DNA of 64,000 bases from the NCBI GenBank assembly GCA_005408345.1, contig SEMN01000101.1, forward strand, positions 248,001 to 312,000, given 5' to 3'. The notes under the pieces are model-generated. The model did not search any database, had not been told where the DNA came from, and was given only the letters and a program-made list of their open reading frames with translations. Position numbers and translations under genes: made by a program. Numbering within the stretch: the first letter of the stretch is position 1; every line of letters starts with the position of its first letter. Below are positions 1-13,360 of the stretch, in pieces. Origin of the DNA: Macquaria australasica (lineage: Eukaryota; Chordata; Actinopteri; Centrarchiformes; Percichthyidae).

Positions 1-2949
1 AGTTTGAAAGAGACAAGCAGCTAAGCCTGTGGACATGAACAGGTGCTCCAGCGTACATCCAGCTCAGACTTTGGCTCTGGCCCTCTACTCTGTTCCCCTA
101 AAACCCTCAGGAAGTCATAACTTATAGCTTTTTTTCATGTGATAAGGAACAATTGTGCTCTGTCTGTTTTCTTGGAAACACAACAGTTAAGTATATTTGG
201 ACTAAAACCACAACATTAAGCAACTGTAACCAAAACAGACTATGTTTTATTATTTGAGTCTTTTGGCTACACTGACGAAGTTCTATGAACTGATGTTACC
301 CTGGTAGAAAATATGAATACATCTGCAAATTACAGTAATTCTCTATTGCTGTCTGCCTGAATGTAGAGATATTTCAACTTGTGTTATATCACTTAAAACT
401 CAGAGAAAAGTAAATGACAAACATTTATATACCTCAGTAAAACAAGAACATGGTTACAAGCTTAATTAGTCTGGATGTTTACTTACTTACGAATAACTAG
501 CCTAAGATCATTTTCTTTGTATGTGTTGGTGTCGTACAATAGTGTTCATAAAAATCCCAAATTTAAGAGGTGGCTCAAAAGCATTGTCTGTTCCGGGGTT
601 CTCACATCTTACTAAAGTTTTAAAAAAATACAGGTATGATTAGGGAGGCCATGGATGGAGTATTTTACACATACTGTGTTGTAATAATGTTTTCATTTTA
701 AATTATGAGAGAAAATAGATACCACTCATCTTGATAGAGAGATGGAAAATCTTGCAGAATCCACTGTCTTTATGTTCCCTATATCCAATAACTTGGCTAA
801 CTGAATAATATATATCATATTTAAGTACCTTGCATTGTGCCCACACATCTATTGGTATCTCCCTTATTTAAACACACACACATTTAGACATGATCATGCA
901 CGTCAGTGCTGCTCATGGACATGTCTGCTCATGGTCAGGCTGAACGTTTGGCATGTTGCTGAGATGACAGGGTGGTGAATAATAGCCCTTTATGAAAGAG
1001 ATAAATCAGCTCCACAAAACCCAAGCTGTAAATTATTATTATTATTTTATTATTATTATTAGGAGGAGGACTGTAATGTGTTCATGATAGGACAGACTCT
1101 GTGGATCCGTGTTGAACTGAAGCGTTAAAATTTTTGAATCTGATTTCATGTCAATTACATGTACAGTATATAACCCTAGGTCTACAGTGTGATTTACAGA
1201 GCAGGTCTGTTGGTGTGTATCAAATCAGGCATGTGCATGAGAACATTTATAAATACCATAAACCCATAAACCCTCTCTTATAACCTCTTATGTTTAGAGA
1301 GAGGCACCAGCTATTTATGGGAGCTGTTTCTTCTCACTAGTAGAAGTTTGATTTCTCTTTCTAAAATCGCATATATTTTTTTAACTGTCTTCACTGTGTT
1401 AACATATATGTTTCAATCTGACATTAATAATTCATATCTAATTCAGTGTAATATTACAGTAGCAGCACTTGCAGCAGCCAAGCTGTAGATGTTTTGAATT
1501 GCTGTAGGCTTACATGTGCAACATGTTAATATTAGTTGTCAGATAGAAGGAAAACTATTTAACTTATTCACTTTTAATTTCTGAATTTGGTTCTGAAAAT
1601 CACAATAATAAGGCAGCAAGTTTAGTAACCTGCTGATTTTGGCATTGCTCTTACCAACAAATAAAAAGCCAACCGTGTTATTCACAATCACCGGTTGCTA
1701 TGGGTACTTGACAATTAAAGCGAGGCTGAGCTGAGTGCTGCTAATACTGCTGAAAGTAACATTAGCATGGCTCTGATCTAGCACATGAAAGCAAGATGCA
1801 CCAGACTTGCTTCGCCCAACTGGAGACACTTACATGGTCTAGACACACAATGCTGGCAGCGAATCCCTCCCTTTAACTATGTGGTGGTCACCATGGATAC
1901 CACATACTCATCACCAATTTCTATTACTCTCCACATGGCACTGTGTGAAGGCCACACTACCTCAGAAATCCAACTCAAAGCATCTGAAATGAAAGCTTTG
2001 ACTCTTCATGCCTGGTGAACTATCACAGGATGGAGGTCATGATCAAACTGACTGTTATTAACTTCATCTTGTCATGCATGAGCCACAAGTATGGCTTTGA
2101 ATATGGTAAAAAATTGGAGGTATAACTGGATTTTGATGAATTTGAATTTGACTCAATCAGACACATCGTTAACTCCACAGCACACCTTCAGTCCATGTGT
2201 TACCACAAGCCTGCATATACACATTCATTCATGAGGTATCCCACATGAAATTGTGCATAAACACAATCCTGTGCACAGACTACAACCTCAAAATGCCTCA
2301 ATAATTCAAAGCCCAAAGTTTCTCTGCCTGTTTCTCCTCTCTGTTTTTATCAGATATTCCTTTTGCTTGGTTGCTCTCCTGGGAGCAACTGTGCAGGGCT
2401 GGAGAATTTCAATCTGGTTTATTCATTTTCCCCTCTTCCATCTCCATGTCAGTCTGGATCAAACAGTGACATCTCGTCAGCGCCAACTCACCTAATCTGC
2501 CATGGCCAAAGTTTATTTTTTAATTTTTTAATTTTTTTTAAAGAGCTGGCTTGGTAGTAGAAAGCATGCAATACAACAATTTGTCTGAGCTTCCTGTGTT
2601 GTGGTGGAGGTCAAGAAGGCAATCGGGATGTTTTCTGTTTACGATATGGGGCATGTCCCTTACAGCAATCGGATTGTCCACCTTCCGAACTTGCGAACTG
2701 GGCCTTTTACTGGCTTTGGTCATACATACTGTGACATGTTTTATATGCTCACTATCATCATGTAAAGTCTGAAAGGGCACTGGACTGCAAGGGGGATAAA
2801 ATGCCCAATCAGACGTGACTTTGGAGCTCAGTAGTGAGGTCTTGACTTGTCGTCCATCTCAGAGTGTTTTTCTGAATGGTTCTGAACAAAATTCATCAGC
2901 AATTTGCCTCACCAAATAAATGAACAACACTAAGAGTCTACAGTTACGC
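1..2949. other. Intergenic DNA, nothing recognised
   Basis: AT-rich DNA with one ATT microsatellite. Open frames are short and show no familiar protein content on either strand. Confidence 0.6.
1031..1061. repeat. (ATT)n microsatellite
   Basis: An interrupted run of ATT/TTA triplets of about 31 bp. Confidence 0.85.
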
Positions 2950-3290
2950 TAGCCGCTCTGTGAGGCTATATATATAGGCATAGTAATGTTTTGAGCTAAG
3001 TGCTAATGCTAGTATGCTAACACGCTCACAATGGCAAAGTGTAACGTGTTGATGTTTAAAAGGTATAATGTTTGCCATGCTCACCATCTTAGTTTAGCAT
3101 GTTAGCATGCTAACATTTGCTCATTAGCTCTAAACACAGTGCAGCTGAGGCTGATGAGAATGTCACAGTTTTGCAAATATTTGGTCATATTTCAGTCTGG
3201 ACCAAAGTGGTGGACCAACGCTAACCTTAGAGCTAAAAATTAAAAAACAGATGTCTTCAAATAAATATTTGTGTTATATATCTAAATTGT
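2950..3290 (+). repeat. Dispersed fish repeat (TTAGCATGTTAGCATGCTAA family), copy 1
   Basis: A GCTAA/TTAGC-rich segment with GCTCACCATCTTAGTTTAGC, TTAGCATGTTAGCATGCTAA and GCAGCTGAGGCTGATGAGAA, then TTGCAAATATTTGGTCATA. The combination is familiar from many percomorph intergenic sequences. Internally palindromic around GCATGTTAGCATGC. Non-coding. Confidence 0.6.
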
Positions 3291-4879
3291 TCCCAACTTA
3301 CTGGTAGTTTGGTTATTGGTTCTGTCAGTTTGATTCTGATCAAAGTGTGGTGAAGTCTGCACCCTGGGCAGACTCTGAGTCTACAGTAAGGCTTCCTGCA
3401 GACTTAATGCAGCCCTCTGCACACAGTCTTCATGGGCAGACGCCCCCCAAGGTCCGCACATCTGAAAGTGCTGGGAGATATGGACATTTGGATTCAACCT
3501 ATGTTTCATGGCTACTCAAACTGTGTCTTCAAGCCAAAGGTCATAGTTGATGGCCAATAAGAAGAACATCCTATTCCTGTGCTAACTTTAACTTCACTTC
3601 GCATCACATTATTGTCGCTTCAAATGAAACTCACCTTGCAGCGGCAGTAAAAAAGAGACATGACACAAAAATGCATATATTATGTAAAAGCAAACCACAG
3701 AAGCAAACAAGCCAAACACCTAGAGGCAGGAGACTAGTCTGCAACAACTGTGCAAGTAAAGAAAAAAAGTCCCTAATGCCACAGTTAGCTGTTGTTCCTG
3801 GAAAGACACTTTAACTGTGTGTTGCTGTTAATAATACACTGTTTCCTAGTGACAGGCACATTTCCTTGTCAATGGACCACCACAGTCCTGCAGCTGTTTG
3901 TGATGTAAATAACCACAGCAGGAAAGCCTAGAGGTGAGGTACAGGTAGTGGTCAAATTAGTGTGTGTATGCAATGGTAGGGGGTCTGTGTGTGGCTGTGA
4001 GTGTGTGTGAGTGTTTACATGACTGTGCATTAGAAAGAGGGAGAAAGAAACAAAGAAAGAAAGAGAGAAGAAATGGGTCAAAGAGGACAGAGCAAGACTG
4101 TCAAGCGTGAGTTGTGTAAGTCAGAGTTCACTGAGCAGCATGCTCACTACAACTTCTGATGATTGAAAGTGTTTGCTTGCTCAGGCTGAAAAACGATGGA
4201 TGGGTTTGTTTCTGTAAACTGAAGGAAATTCTTCTTCAGTGACTGACGGGGGTAAATGTTTTATGTAACGGCACCCAAGTATATGAATACAACATGTCAT
4301 TGGGGCATGTTTTATTATGGTATTCAGTTTGATCAGCAGGTCAGCTGACAATTTACCAAATCCAAATGTATGGAAAAATGCCTACATCTAAAATAATTTA
4401 ACACCAATATTTTAAATTCTGCTTAAATCAGAAACATTTGATGACATGATTTTAGCCACAATAGCAGCAGGGTTCAACTGGTCCAGACTGGAATAACTTT
4501 ACACGTATTAGTATATTACTTCCCAGCATGCGTTGTTTGAGGGTTAAAACTCTTACAAGCACAAGTACACTTACAATTCAACCAACTAACTGACTGCAAC
4601 TTAACTGATGTTGGTACAACTCTGGTACAAACTGTCTCCAATAGGAGCAGCAACAGCTGTAAGATCTTTGTGTCAAATAAATAACTGATTTTTAAAACCG
4701 AGAAAATGTACATGAAAAGCAGATCTGACTGTAGTGAGTATCAGTGTAACTAAACGGTTGTTGATTCAACTCTTAAGTTTATTGAACTTGTTTTCTGAAG
4801 TTCACTGAACTTTACTCAGCTATTTTCACATTTTCACAACTCATGAGCTGACTTGGAACTAAGTTATCAAGTTTAGTTC
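3291..4879. other. Intergenic DNA, nothing recognised
   Basis: Lies between the two inverted TTAGCATG-type repeats. Contains a purine-rich stretch (GAAAGAAAG-type) near 4035-4070 and a GT-rich patch near 3960-4015. No gene. Confidence 0.6.
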
Positions 4880-5050
4880 AATTCCCTGACTTTTCATTTA
4901 GCGCCACCATTAGGTCAAATTCCTATCAGGCATCTGTATTTTGTGTTTAGTGCTAATAAGCAAATGTTAGCATAGCTGGTGAACGTGGTAAACATTACCT
5001 GCTAAACATCACCATGTTAGCATTGTCATTAGCGTTTCGTACAGTACAGT
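4880..5050 (-). repeat. Dispersed TTAGCATG-family repeat, copy 2 (inverted fragment)
   Basis: Reverse-complement relative of 2950-3290: TTTTGTGTTTAGTGCTAATA, GCAAATGTTAGCATAG, GAACGTGGTAAACATTA and CACCATGTTAGCATTGTCAT occur in the mirrored order. The two copies lie about 1.7 kb apart in opposite orientation. Non-coding. Confidence 0.55.
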
Positions 5051-7889
5051 AAGTACAGACTTTTAGTTGTGTAGCCTATTATTCATTCTTATTACTCAAG
5101 GTAATAAATTATTATACCTGGTTCATTTAATTATTTTATTAACATAACAAATCCTGGTTGCTGCTCTCAGATTTGAACTGTTTCCGTATATATAATAAAA
5201 CTGTGCTAATATTTTTTTCAGACTAATGTTAAAACCAGCTAGATTGAGTTTGAACATGCTGAATGGCACGTTAATCACACACTAATACCAGCCATGCAGT
5301 TATTTCTCCAGTAGTAAATGAATCAAATAAAAACAGTGGTGCAGTCCAACTCTTCCACCTCTTTTGTTGTGATATATTATGTTTAAACTCCTCGTCGCCT
5401 ATCTCTCCTCTCATCGCTGAGCTGTGTGTCACTATCCAGACCTCCATCAGAGAGGTGCTTGCTAATACTTGAGTGTGCTGCCGGGCTGCCTGCTGGGATA
5501 GGGGGATTATCTGATCACCTGTTCCAAGCTGCATTCTCTCACTCTCTATCTGGGAGAGCTGCAGGTTTTAGTTGCAGGTGGTGTTTTTCCCTTCAAGCCC
5601 TCCCTCTGTTATATATTCCCTCATTACCTTTTCTCACCTGCTAAGTAGGGACAGTCCTCCTATTACTCACCTTTGAGGGTCGCTATTGACACTATAAATG
5701 TGCATTCATACCTGCAGGTATTTCTCACAAGAAAACTTCTGAAAGGAAAGGAGTCCTTCCATGGCCAGAATTGTTACCTCAGAGCCCAACAAAAGATCCT
5801 TTCATCCTTTCTTATTCGAGAGGGAAATAGTGTGTGTGCCCTGGAGATATTTGCTAACACGTTCCTGTAGTGGGTCATTTCCTACTGTAGTACTTCCAAT
5901 AAAGACAAGCCAATGGTATAAACATTTAAGCCAGTTGGCAAACTATTATACTGGAGCCATAAAAATAGCACCACTGTCCTCTATTTCTAAGTCAGATATC
6001 TCAAAGTGATGCACATTGCAGTCCAAGCTGGGTTAGACCTTTTAAACTCACAGCCCAAGACATGCAAACAGTGATCCCTCTTCAATAAGAACCAGGCCAA
6101 CATGCTTAGCCATTGGCTCCAGTCTGTGCTGTTGTGAGTTGTTCATCAATCATGTAATGACTTTAATGTGGGATCAGGACAGTCTCGCTACACAGTGGAT
6201 TTATTTTTTCCTTTTTGTTTTACTTTTTAAGAAGCATGCTTTGCCTGTCATCAATATCGCCTGCAGAGAACTAACAGCAACGGATCCACCCTTGGAAATA
6301 AGTAGTGTTTTTGTGTTTGTTCCATCTGTGGCCTGTTTTAATGACCTGGCATCAGTCCGACTGGGTGACATGCTTACATTGTCCTCAAACTCCCTTCACA
6401 CTGTATACCATAATTAGACATAAACTCCTGAGGCAGTTGCACAAATATGTTTTCCTAATGCAAAACCAAAGAGGCCGCTTTGAAGTAAAGTATTTTCTGA
6501 CTGTGGGTGAAAGGGTGTTTTTTGAGTGTGAGTCACGCTAACGTGCCAAAAGTCTTAGTAGATTTCGTGCATAAGGCTAATGTCTGATGCCAGGGAGCAG
6601 ATCCATGCTGGAAAACCCTCTTGAGGTGACACTGCCAATAGGTCATATAAGGAGAGCACAAAGGTTTTCAGGGAAGGACAGAAATCCAGCCAAGCCTAGA
6701 AACCACAACAGTTTGTGGTTCAAAAGGTTCATGCAGAGTACTGTTTGATGAAATCTCCTGCTCTTGTTTTGAAAGAAATGAAAGCCAGTGTCATTTCAAA
6801 CAGCGCATTACTGACAGGATTGCTGTGTTAATGCTGAATTGAAAACAATTAAAGGAAATGACAGATGGTGTTTAGGAGAGTACGGGGGGGCCTTTTTGGC
6901 ACAGGCCTTCATGTAACTTGCTCTTATATCATCTTAGTAGAGGGCAATCCACTGTGGCACTCAATACTATCAATAATTAGAAGTGCATAAAACCTAATGG
7001 CTTTGTCACCTGGAGTCCTGGGTAAGACATCTGCAGCATATGAGCATGGGGTGACATCTGATCATGATGTCTTTACCAGCTGTCTCCTGGGTCATCCACT
7101 CACATCTGAACTAACCTTCAGAGACTCTTTTTTATTGTTGTTAATGGAAAAGAATAAAAAAATTGCCTCTGATGGAAAGAGTGTGATTGGTTTTACTTAA
7201 AGGATTGGGTTACCCAAATTAGGAACAAAAAGGAAAGGAAAAAAATCACATTTATCATCAACTGTAGTGGTATCTATCCATGTGGATGAGATTTCTGTTG
7301 CCACACCAATACAATAGAGGTGAATTGGATTTTGCCTGTGGGGCTCACACTCTTGAAAAATGACATTTAAAAGAGTCAACACCAACATGTCTTTCCAGAA
7401 ACAGCGTCCACAGAATATACTGTCGACAGTTAAGGTAGTTCCAATTAAAACTGCTCACAGTGAGGTGTGTGGGTTATCCAGTTAGCAACTAGAACATTGT
7501 TTCTTGAAATACACAATGTTGTTAAATGCTGGGAACACTACAAATACAATTATGTTCAACTCCATTGTATTGAAGTGGCAAGCACACACAATCCTGGTAG
7601 ATGTAAGGAATAAGATTCATGCAAATATCATACATGTTTAACATTCAATTTGCATAGTTAAACCTGCGTCATAGGTGTCTGGTTATACTGTCCAGTTACT
7701 TAAAGTTAATACACACCTTCCAGCCAGTCAGAATTGAGAATTTTCAGTGGCCATGGGATAATACTTTGTACCTTGAACAGTGTAATTTTACTGTCACAGT
7801 GATAACTTTTCAGAATTGTAAATTCTTGTTAAAGAAGAACACCCTTCAAAGATCCTTTAAGAAGCCATGCGAATTTCTTTTTCATAAAT
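5051..7889. other. Intergenic DNA, nothing recognised
   Basis: No exon-like or repeat signal that I can support. Several 60-90 codon open frames have no recognisable content. Confidence 0.6.
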
Positions 7890-8145
7890 AAACCATTATT
7901 AAAGCTGCAATACAATTGTTTTTGGCCACTTGGGGGCAGTGGAAACAAGTTCAGAACGCAACACTGACATATCATCACCTTTTAAACAATGAGCAGAAAA
8001 TCACTATAAAGCTCAGTAAAGCTGAAGGGAGCTGCAGATTCAGGTGATAATTCTCTGTAGGTTCATCACCCCTTTCGCATTGTTTTCACATTGTCATTTG
8101 ATACATTGTTATAATAAAAATAGCAATTATAGCCACTTGAAGAAA
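7890..8145 (+). repeat. Dispersed fish repeat (TTTTTGGCCACTTGGGGGCA family)
   Basis: Contains TAAAGCTGCAATACAA at the left, then TTGGCCACTTGGGGGCAGTG and GGAGCTGCAGATTCAGGTGA, and ends near ATAGCCACTTGAAG. I recognise this as a common teleost interspersed repeat, likely non-autonomous. No coding frame. Confidence 0.55.
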
Positions 8146-8427
8146 TTATTATTGATTGGATTTTTGATTGGAAGTCATCATTTATATTGACTGGATGATC
8201 CTGTTAAAGTCAACAAATCATTCTCACATTTGAAGTTTGATATGTATTTATTTTTCTGTTTAAAATAGAGAGCTGTTCATTTTATGCTTGTTGTGCTTGC
8301 ACCTGGCATTGTATAGTAGTATGCTACAATATCATGGTATTGTTGCTCCATGGAAGCACAGTGGCTTTTGGTGACTTCAGTGATGCACAGTAGCATTGTA
8401 CAGTTGTATCATGGAAGTATAGTGGCA

Positions 8428-8521
8428 CGGGAATTTGGTCACTGCCAAGATAGTACAGCACCATTGTATACAATGGTATTACTATGGTATTGTACCACCA
8501 TGGTAGTGACCAAATTACCAT
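8428..8521. repeat. Fold-back inverted repeat with nested palindrome
   Basis: The left arm (GAATTTGGTCACTGCCAAGA, from 8431) is mirrored by the right arm (CATGGTAGTGACCAAATTAC, to about 8518). Arms of about 38 bp include the perfect 12-mer AATTTGGTCACT / AGTGACCAAATT. Within it, CCATTGTATACAATGG at 8461-8476 is a perfect 16-bp palindrome. Flanking CATGGTAT motifs suggest the structure extends from about 8320 to 8550. Non-coding. Confidence 0.65.
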
Positions 8522-8559
8522 GACATTCTTTATGGTATTACAATGATACTTAAGTCTTC

Positions 8560-11500
8560 AAACTCGCAAGTCTATGACTCAAACTGGACCTCCTGGACTG
8601 TATTTTAGTGTCTTGCTGCTACCTGAAGCAACATACCCACACCAACACAGCCCCTTAAGTTTTTTTAACGCTGTGCTGGTTTTGGTCTGAACTCCTTATA
8701 ATTCCGTGGCACTTGTCACATCACTATGTGTTTTTAGTGAGAAAGTTTTATTGAAGACATCCAGGGGCACACAGTGTTCAGTCCAGCAGCCTCTCCCATG
8801 ACATCATTTAATCCCAGTGGGTTTAGTTCACACCCAAACACAATTAAGGATTAATGTATTAAAACGGATTGATCATGTTTGTGTAAAGTCCTCAAAAGTC
8901 TATTGTAGTGATTAAGGATAGATCCAAACTTGAAACTGTTAAAGTATGTGTATCGTTTAGTGATGTTGACAGTGTTACTCAGTTCCCAAAGAAATTAATT
9001 CAATCCAGGCTTTGGCCTTTAGTGCTGCTGGCGCTGTGTAGTCTACAAACTGAGAAGCAGAGCGGCCCAGACATGCAGGGACCACAGCCCCTCCAGCACT
9101 ATGGCAGAAAACCTCACATAGAGACCAGGAGTTTTCACGGTACTTAAAACGCAATGTTACAAAGTCTCCTGTCACCCTCAGAAGACATGTATCTGTGCTG
9201 TCCTACACACTTAAGGCAATGTGGAGTTATTGTACTCAAGCTGAAGGACATCCAAGTGTACATACACCATTCAAACACTACAGCTGGAGATGGTTTTAAA
9301 ATATTTTTTAGGACGGCTGTGCAAATCCTTCCTGCTGTCAGTCTTTATTGGAATCTTGCTGAGAGATTTATGGGTGATACTGATGTGCCAGTATGTGTGT
9401 TTTTGTTATTTCCTCAGGCTCACACCTACTGTCTCTCAGTCACAGTAGCACAGCAACAGAAAGATTACATGAGTCAGCATACGTGGATTTGGCACAGAAG
9501 AGAACAATTGGTTTCAGGATGCCATGTCGTAACAGCTTATCCCCTTTGTAAGGAGAAGAGATTTTCCATCAATATTGGGTGGTGTACATGCAAGTCACCC
9601 ACTAAAGTGTGTAAGGCACACCCTTGAATATTGGAACTGTAACCATGGCACTGGTAACCTATGAGCTGGTAAAGAGGAAAGAGGCCAACGTCAGCAGGGG
9701 AGGGGAAACAAGGAGGGTACTTCAGCATCCTTCCTTTATGGTTTGACTGAGTGATATGAACAATTCTCGTTAATAGGACACTTTCTACATCTATCTGGAA
9801 GAGTAAAACCCATTGTGCCATAGGTGTAATATTCTGTCTCCAAGCAGATGCAGCCCAGCCATAATATGTGACCTGACGGCAAAAGTGCTATAGCATGACA
9901 GGGGTGTTATCCAGGGAGGAGTGGACTTGCTTCCAACTGGCAATGTAGACACTAGTAATTTGATTTATGCAAAATCTGTGTGGGCAGACACTAAAAATAG
10001 TTAAAAATATCACTGTAATTCAAACGGGCCACACAGGCAGTTGCACCAACTGGGGACCCACGTTGTTAGCCATTGCTCATCATTGTTGCTTTGCGTTTTG
10101 ACAGTCTGGTGATCGACTGTCACCACAACTGGACCCATGAAAGAGAGACAACAAACGCTAGCTAGATCCCCTTTCTTTGCATGATGTGGGATGAACACAG
10201 CACTGAGTGTACAGGAGCTGCCGACGTCTCAACAGGTGCTGAAATAACATTATAGAAAAGTAACGTCTAGTGAGAATCACTGCTAAAGTGAGCAAGCTAG
10301 GCTAACTAGCTTCCACCTTCTGAGTGGAATACAAACTTAATAGCACAACACGTCCTCCCTAATGTTGAGTGTTATAACGGGACGAATGACTTAAATTGCT
10401 TGTTGTAAAAGGGGGAAAACGTCTTCTATAATGCTCGTAGGCTATACTGGAATATGACGTGCTCGGGTCAGTAATGCACGATTAAAGTTGACAGCAGATC
10501 CCCTAACAACGCCAGCCTAACAATGTCTGTCAGCCATTGCCATGGGAAACACCCATCCAAACGCCTAAACGTAGCTGCTGTTTCCACAAATGTGTTGAAA
10601 AAAGGTTTTATCCTCTTTTGGAAAATGGTAAAATATTATAATTTGTATTTCGTTACACAAAAAGTGAATAGAAATGTCAGTTCTTTTTTCAGACTTATAT
10701 GTAGAACCACACTGTATTACTTAGAGATATTAGAAAATATCCACCCTGCTGTCTACTGCTATACTGCTGCATGTCGTCAATCTGTAATGTAAAGTGTGAC
10801 AAAATGTTTTTTTGGTGGACCCACTTCACCTTAAACGAAAGACTTTACCTCTACTCTGGTTAGAGGTTTCCTGAAGCCTTTCACCAACTCCTAGAGGATT
10901 CCAGCTGGATGTTGGCTCTTCGTGGAGGTGGAGACAGCAATATTAAGAGCAAGAGTGCAAGAAGTTTACCTGGTGAGAAAAGTTAAGCCCTTTATTTGAG
11001 GCTGCATTGCATTCTGGTCTATTGAGGCTGATGTACTGTAGAAGTGAAGAAGTGGGTAACTCTGTGTCCTTTCTATGATTCTCTGATTCTGTTTTTTAGG
11101 GTTTTTTTCTGTATATGTATATGTGAGTATAATGTTGTCTGCAAAAATAGACCCAGAAATGTTAATAATAATAATATATGTTTTAAGTTGCCTTTACATT
11201 GGGCTGGCCTACTGGGCTCAGATCAAGTCAGTTTAATTAGGCTGAGATTCTTGGGGCGTTTTGACTTCATGGTGGGATGGGTGAGGGTGTGGGAGAGGAA
11301 GGGAGTATCCTGTCCCTGCAGAAACAATAGTTGCACAGGACAGTATTGAGAGTTTGCAGGATTAGTTCCCATAGAGAGTTTAAGATAACCTTTCAGCTCT
11401 GGCAGTGGGCAACTCCCAACACCTCAACCAAGCCAGTTTACATGGTTGGCATGGAAATAGAGACACAGAAAACAAAAGTGGCACCACGTTTGTAGTTTTA

Positions 11501-12020
11501 CTGGGTGGATTCATTCTACTGATGGTTTTTACACTGAGTATCTAGATTTCACTGTTTTACCTTTTGTTTCAATACCTTTAGGAGAATTTTAGTGGACGTA
11601 TAGATAAACTAAAGCACAGAAACTTAGATGATGCAATAACTGTTCAATGTTATACTCAGTGTTATAAAAGTCTGAATGCTTTTTGGGGTAATTAATATCA
11701 GGAGTTTACTGAACACTGAGTCACACCAAGAAGTAGTAAATTGGAAAATGAAAATGATATATCAAAGTGAAATATTACCTCAAGATATTTTTGTTGTACT
11801 CTCCATACAACTGGAATTAACATGGAAAACATACAAATTCAGAGTTTAAATATCTGCAACATTCAGGTTCAGGTCATCCTTCACTCTCCTTTCAGACACA
11901 GTAAATATGCCTGCTTAATCGGGCATTTTAACATGGGACTGGCCCTTTAAACCATCAACTGTCTGACTGTGATTCAATACCATGTTAACAAACAATGTTG
12001 ACATTCATTTGAACTCATCT
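8560..12020. other. Intergenic DNA, nothing recognised
   Basis: Includes a 157-codon open frame at 9154-9627 on the + strand. Its translation has no domain, repeat or membrane pattern that I recognise, and no splice or promoter context supports it. Confidence 0.55.
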
Positions 12021-12023
12021 GTC

Positions 12024-12059
12024 TTTGATTGTAGACATCATTAGATGTCTACAATCAAA
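12024..12059. repeat. Perfect 16-bp hairpin with 4-nt loop
   Basis: TTTGATTGTAGACATC (12024-12039), loop ATTA, then GATGTCTACAATCAAA (12044-12059), with no mismatches. The hairpin is not followed by a T run and no RNA gene was recognised. It may be a recent fold-back, such as a template-switch event. Confidence 0.75.
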
Positions 12060-12899
12060 TCCTGACATGCACCAAAGGTGCAACTGGCCGAGCAGGTTTG
12101 AACAGTTATCACAGCTCAGTCAGATTAGTAGAACCTGAATATGGGTTTGATTGATAAGGTCATGACCTCAGTGTCCTATCGAAAGACAGGAAGTGAATGA
12201 GAGCCTAGAGGAAGTATTGCACTCTTACCCACTATGAGTACCATGACATCCTCAGGAAGCATCCATGGAGCGGAGCAGTTCCAAGTCAACAGCACAATAG
12301 ATAACAAGCCAGTGGGAGAGAGTGCAGATTGTTCTTCGTATCACTGGTCTCCACCTCTGTGAGGGTACATTCACACACTTGTTTTTTCAAAGTCACAGGA
12401 AAGCTGCTGTGCTTGTCAACTTTTGAGCACAGAAAAGTTTAACTTTGTAGAGGAGAGTTTATGACATGGACTTGCTGCTTTTCTGTGTGCTGGACTGTCA
12501 AACCCAAAGAGGACACACTCGGGCTGCTGACAGAGGCAGAAAAACTGGTAGTAGTTATTAGTTTGGTGGTTGTGTAATGGGTTTCTGATAAGTGTTTGAG
12601 AGTTGTAGTATCAGCTACTGCAGCTGTGGGAACAAAGTGGGTATCATGTGGCCTGCTTTTTAATATGATCAGCACAAGATGAGGGAGCACTTCATCTCAG
12701 AAACATGGAACAAACTGACCATGCCCTGAATCTGGTAACAAAACAACCTAAACTAGAAAATTAAAGATGCAAATAAAGGGTACATATACAATATATAAAC
12801 AATACAAAACTATTTATTTCAATTTCAGTTTATTTATTTATGTCTGTACATTGAATATGAAGCAACAAACGAAACAACAAAATCAGCCTACAAGCACCT

Positions 12900-13360
12900 T
12901 TAAAGCTCACTAATAAACACGTTATAACTTTTTTGTTTAATCTGTAAAAAAGTGTAAAAATGACAAGTTGTTTTACGGAGAGTTATGTACGGGACTATTT
13001 CTGGGCTGGGAGCAGTTGCCAAGTAACCAGCAAAGACTCAAGGAAGATAGTGTTTCTGGTCAAGAAATAGTCTGGCCCCCAGTAAAATAGAAAACTGATG
13101 TTTTTACACTTTGGTTCTCGTAGGGATTAAACAAATGAGACAGAACTAAACAGAATTGTTTGTTGAGCTTTAGAGGTGCTGGTAGGTTTTTTTAAATATT
13201 TGGACAGAGTCATGCTAGCTGTTTTCCCCTGTCTTTATGCTAAGCTAAGCTAACTGGCTGCTGGCTCAGCAACATATTTATCGTACAGACGTGGTATTGA
13301 TCTTCTCATCTAACTCTCAGCATGAAAGTGAATAAGTGTGTCAAACTATTCCTTTAAACA
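12900..13360 (+). repeat. Dispersed fish repeat (GCTAAGCTAAGCTAACTGGC family)
   Basis: The segment begins TTTAAAGCTCACTAATAAAC and ends CAAACTATTCCTTTAAA. It contains TTTGGACAGAGTCATGCTAG, ATGCTAAGCTAAGCTAACTG and TCTTCTCATCTAACTCTC, a combination I know from many percomorph sequences. Ends of the TTTAAAG / CCTTTAAA type suggest short inverted termini. Non-coding; probably a MITE. Confidence 0.6.

Noticed and set aside
9154..9627. 157-codon open frame on the + strand
   Set aside because: No recognisable domain, composition or splice context, and a length that occurs by chance in 64 kb. Its translation does not resemble any family I know.
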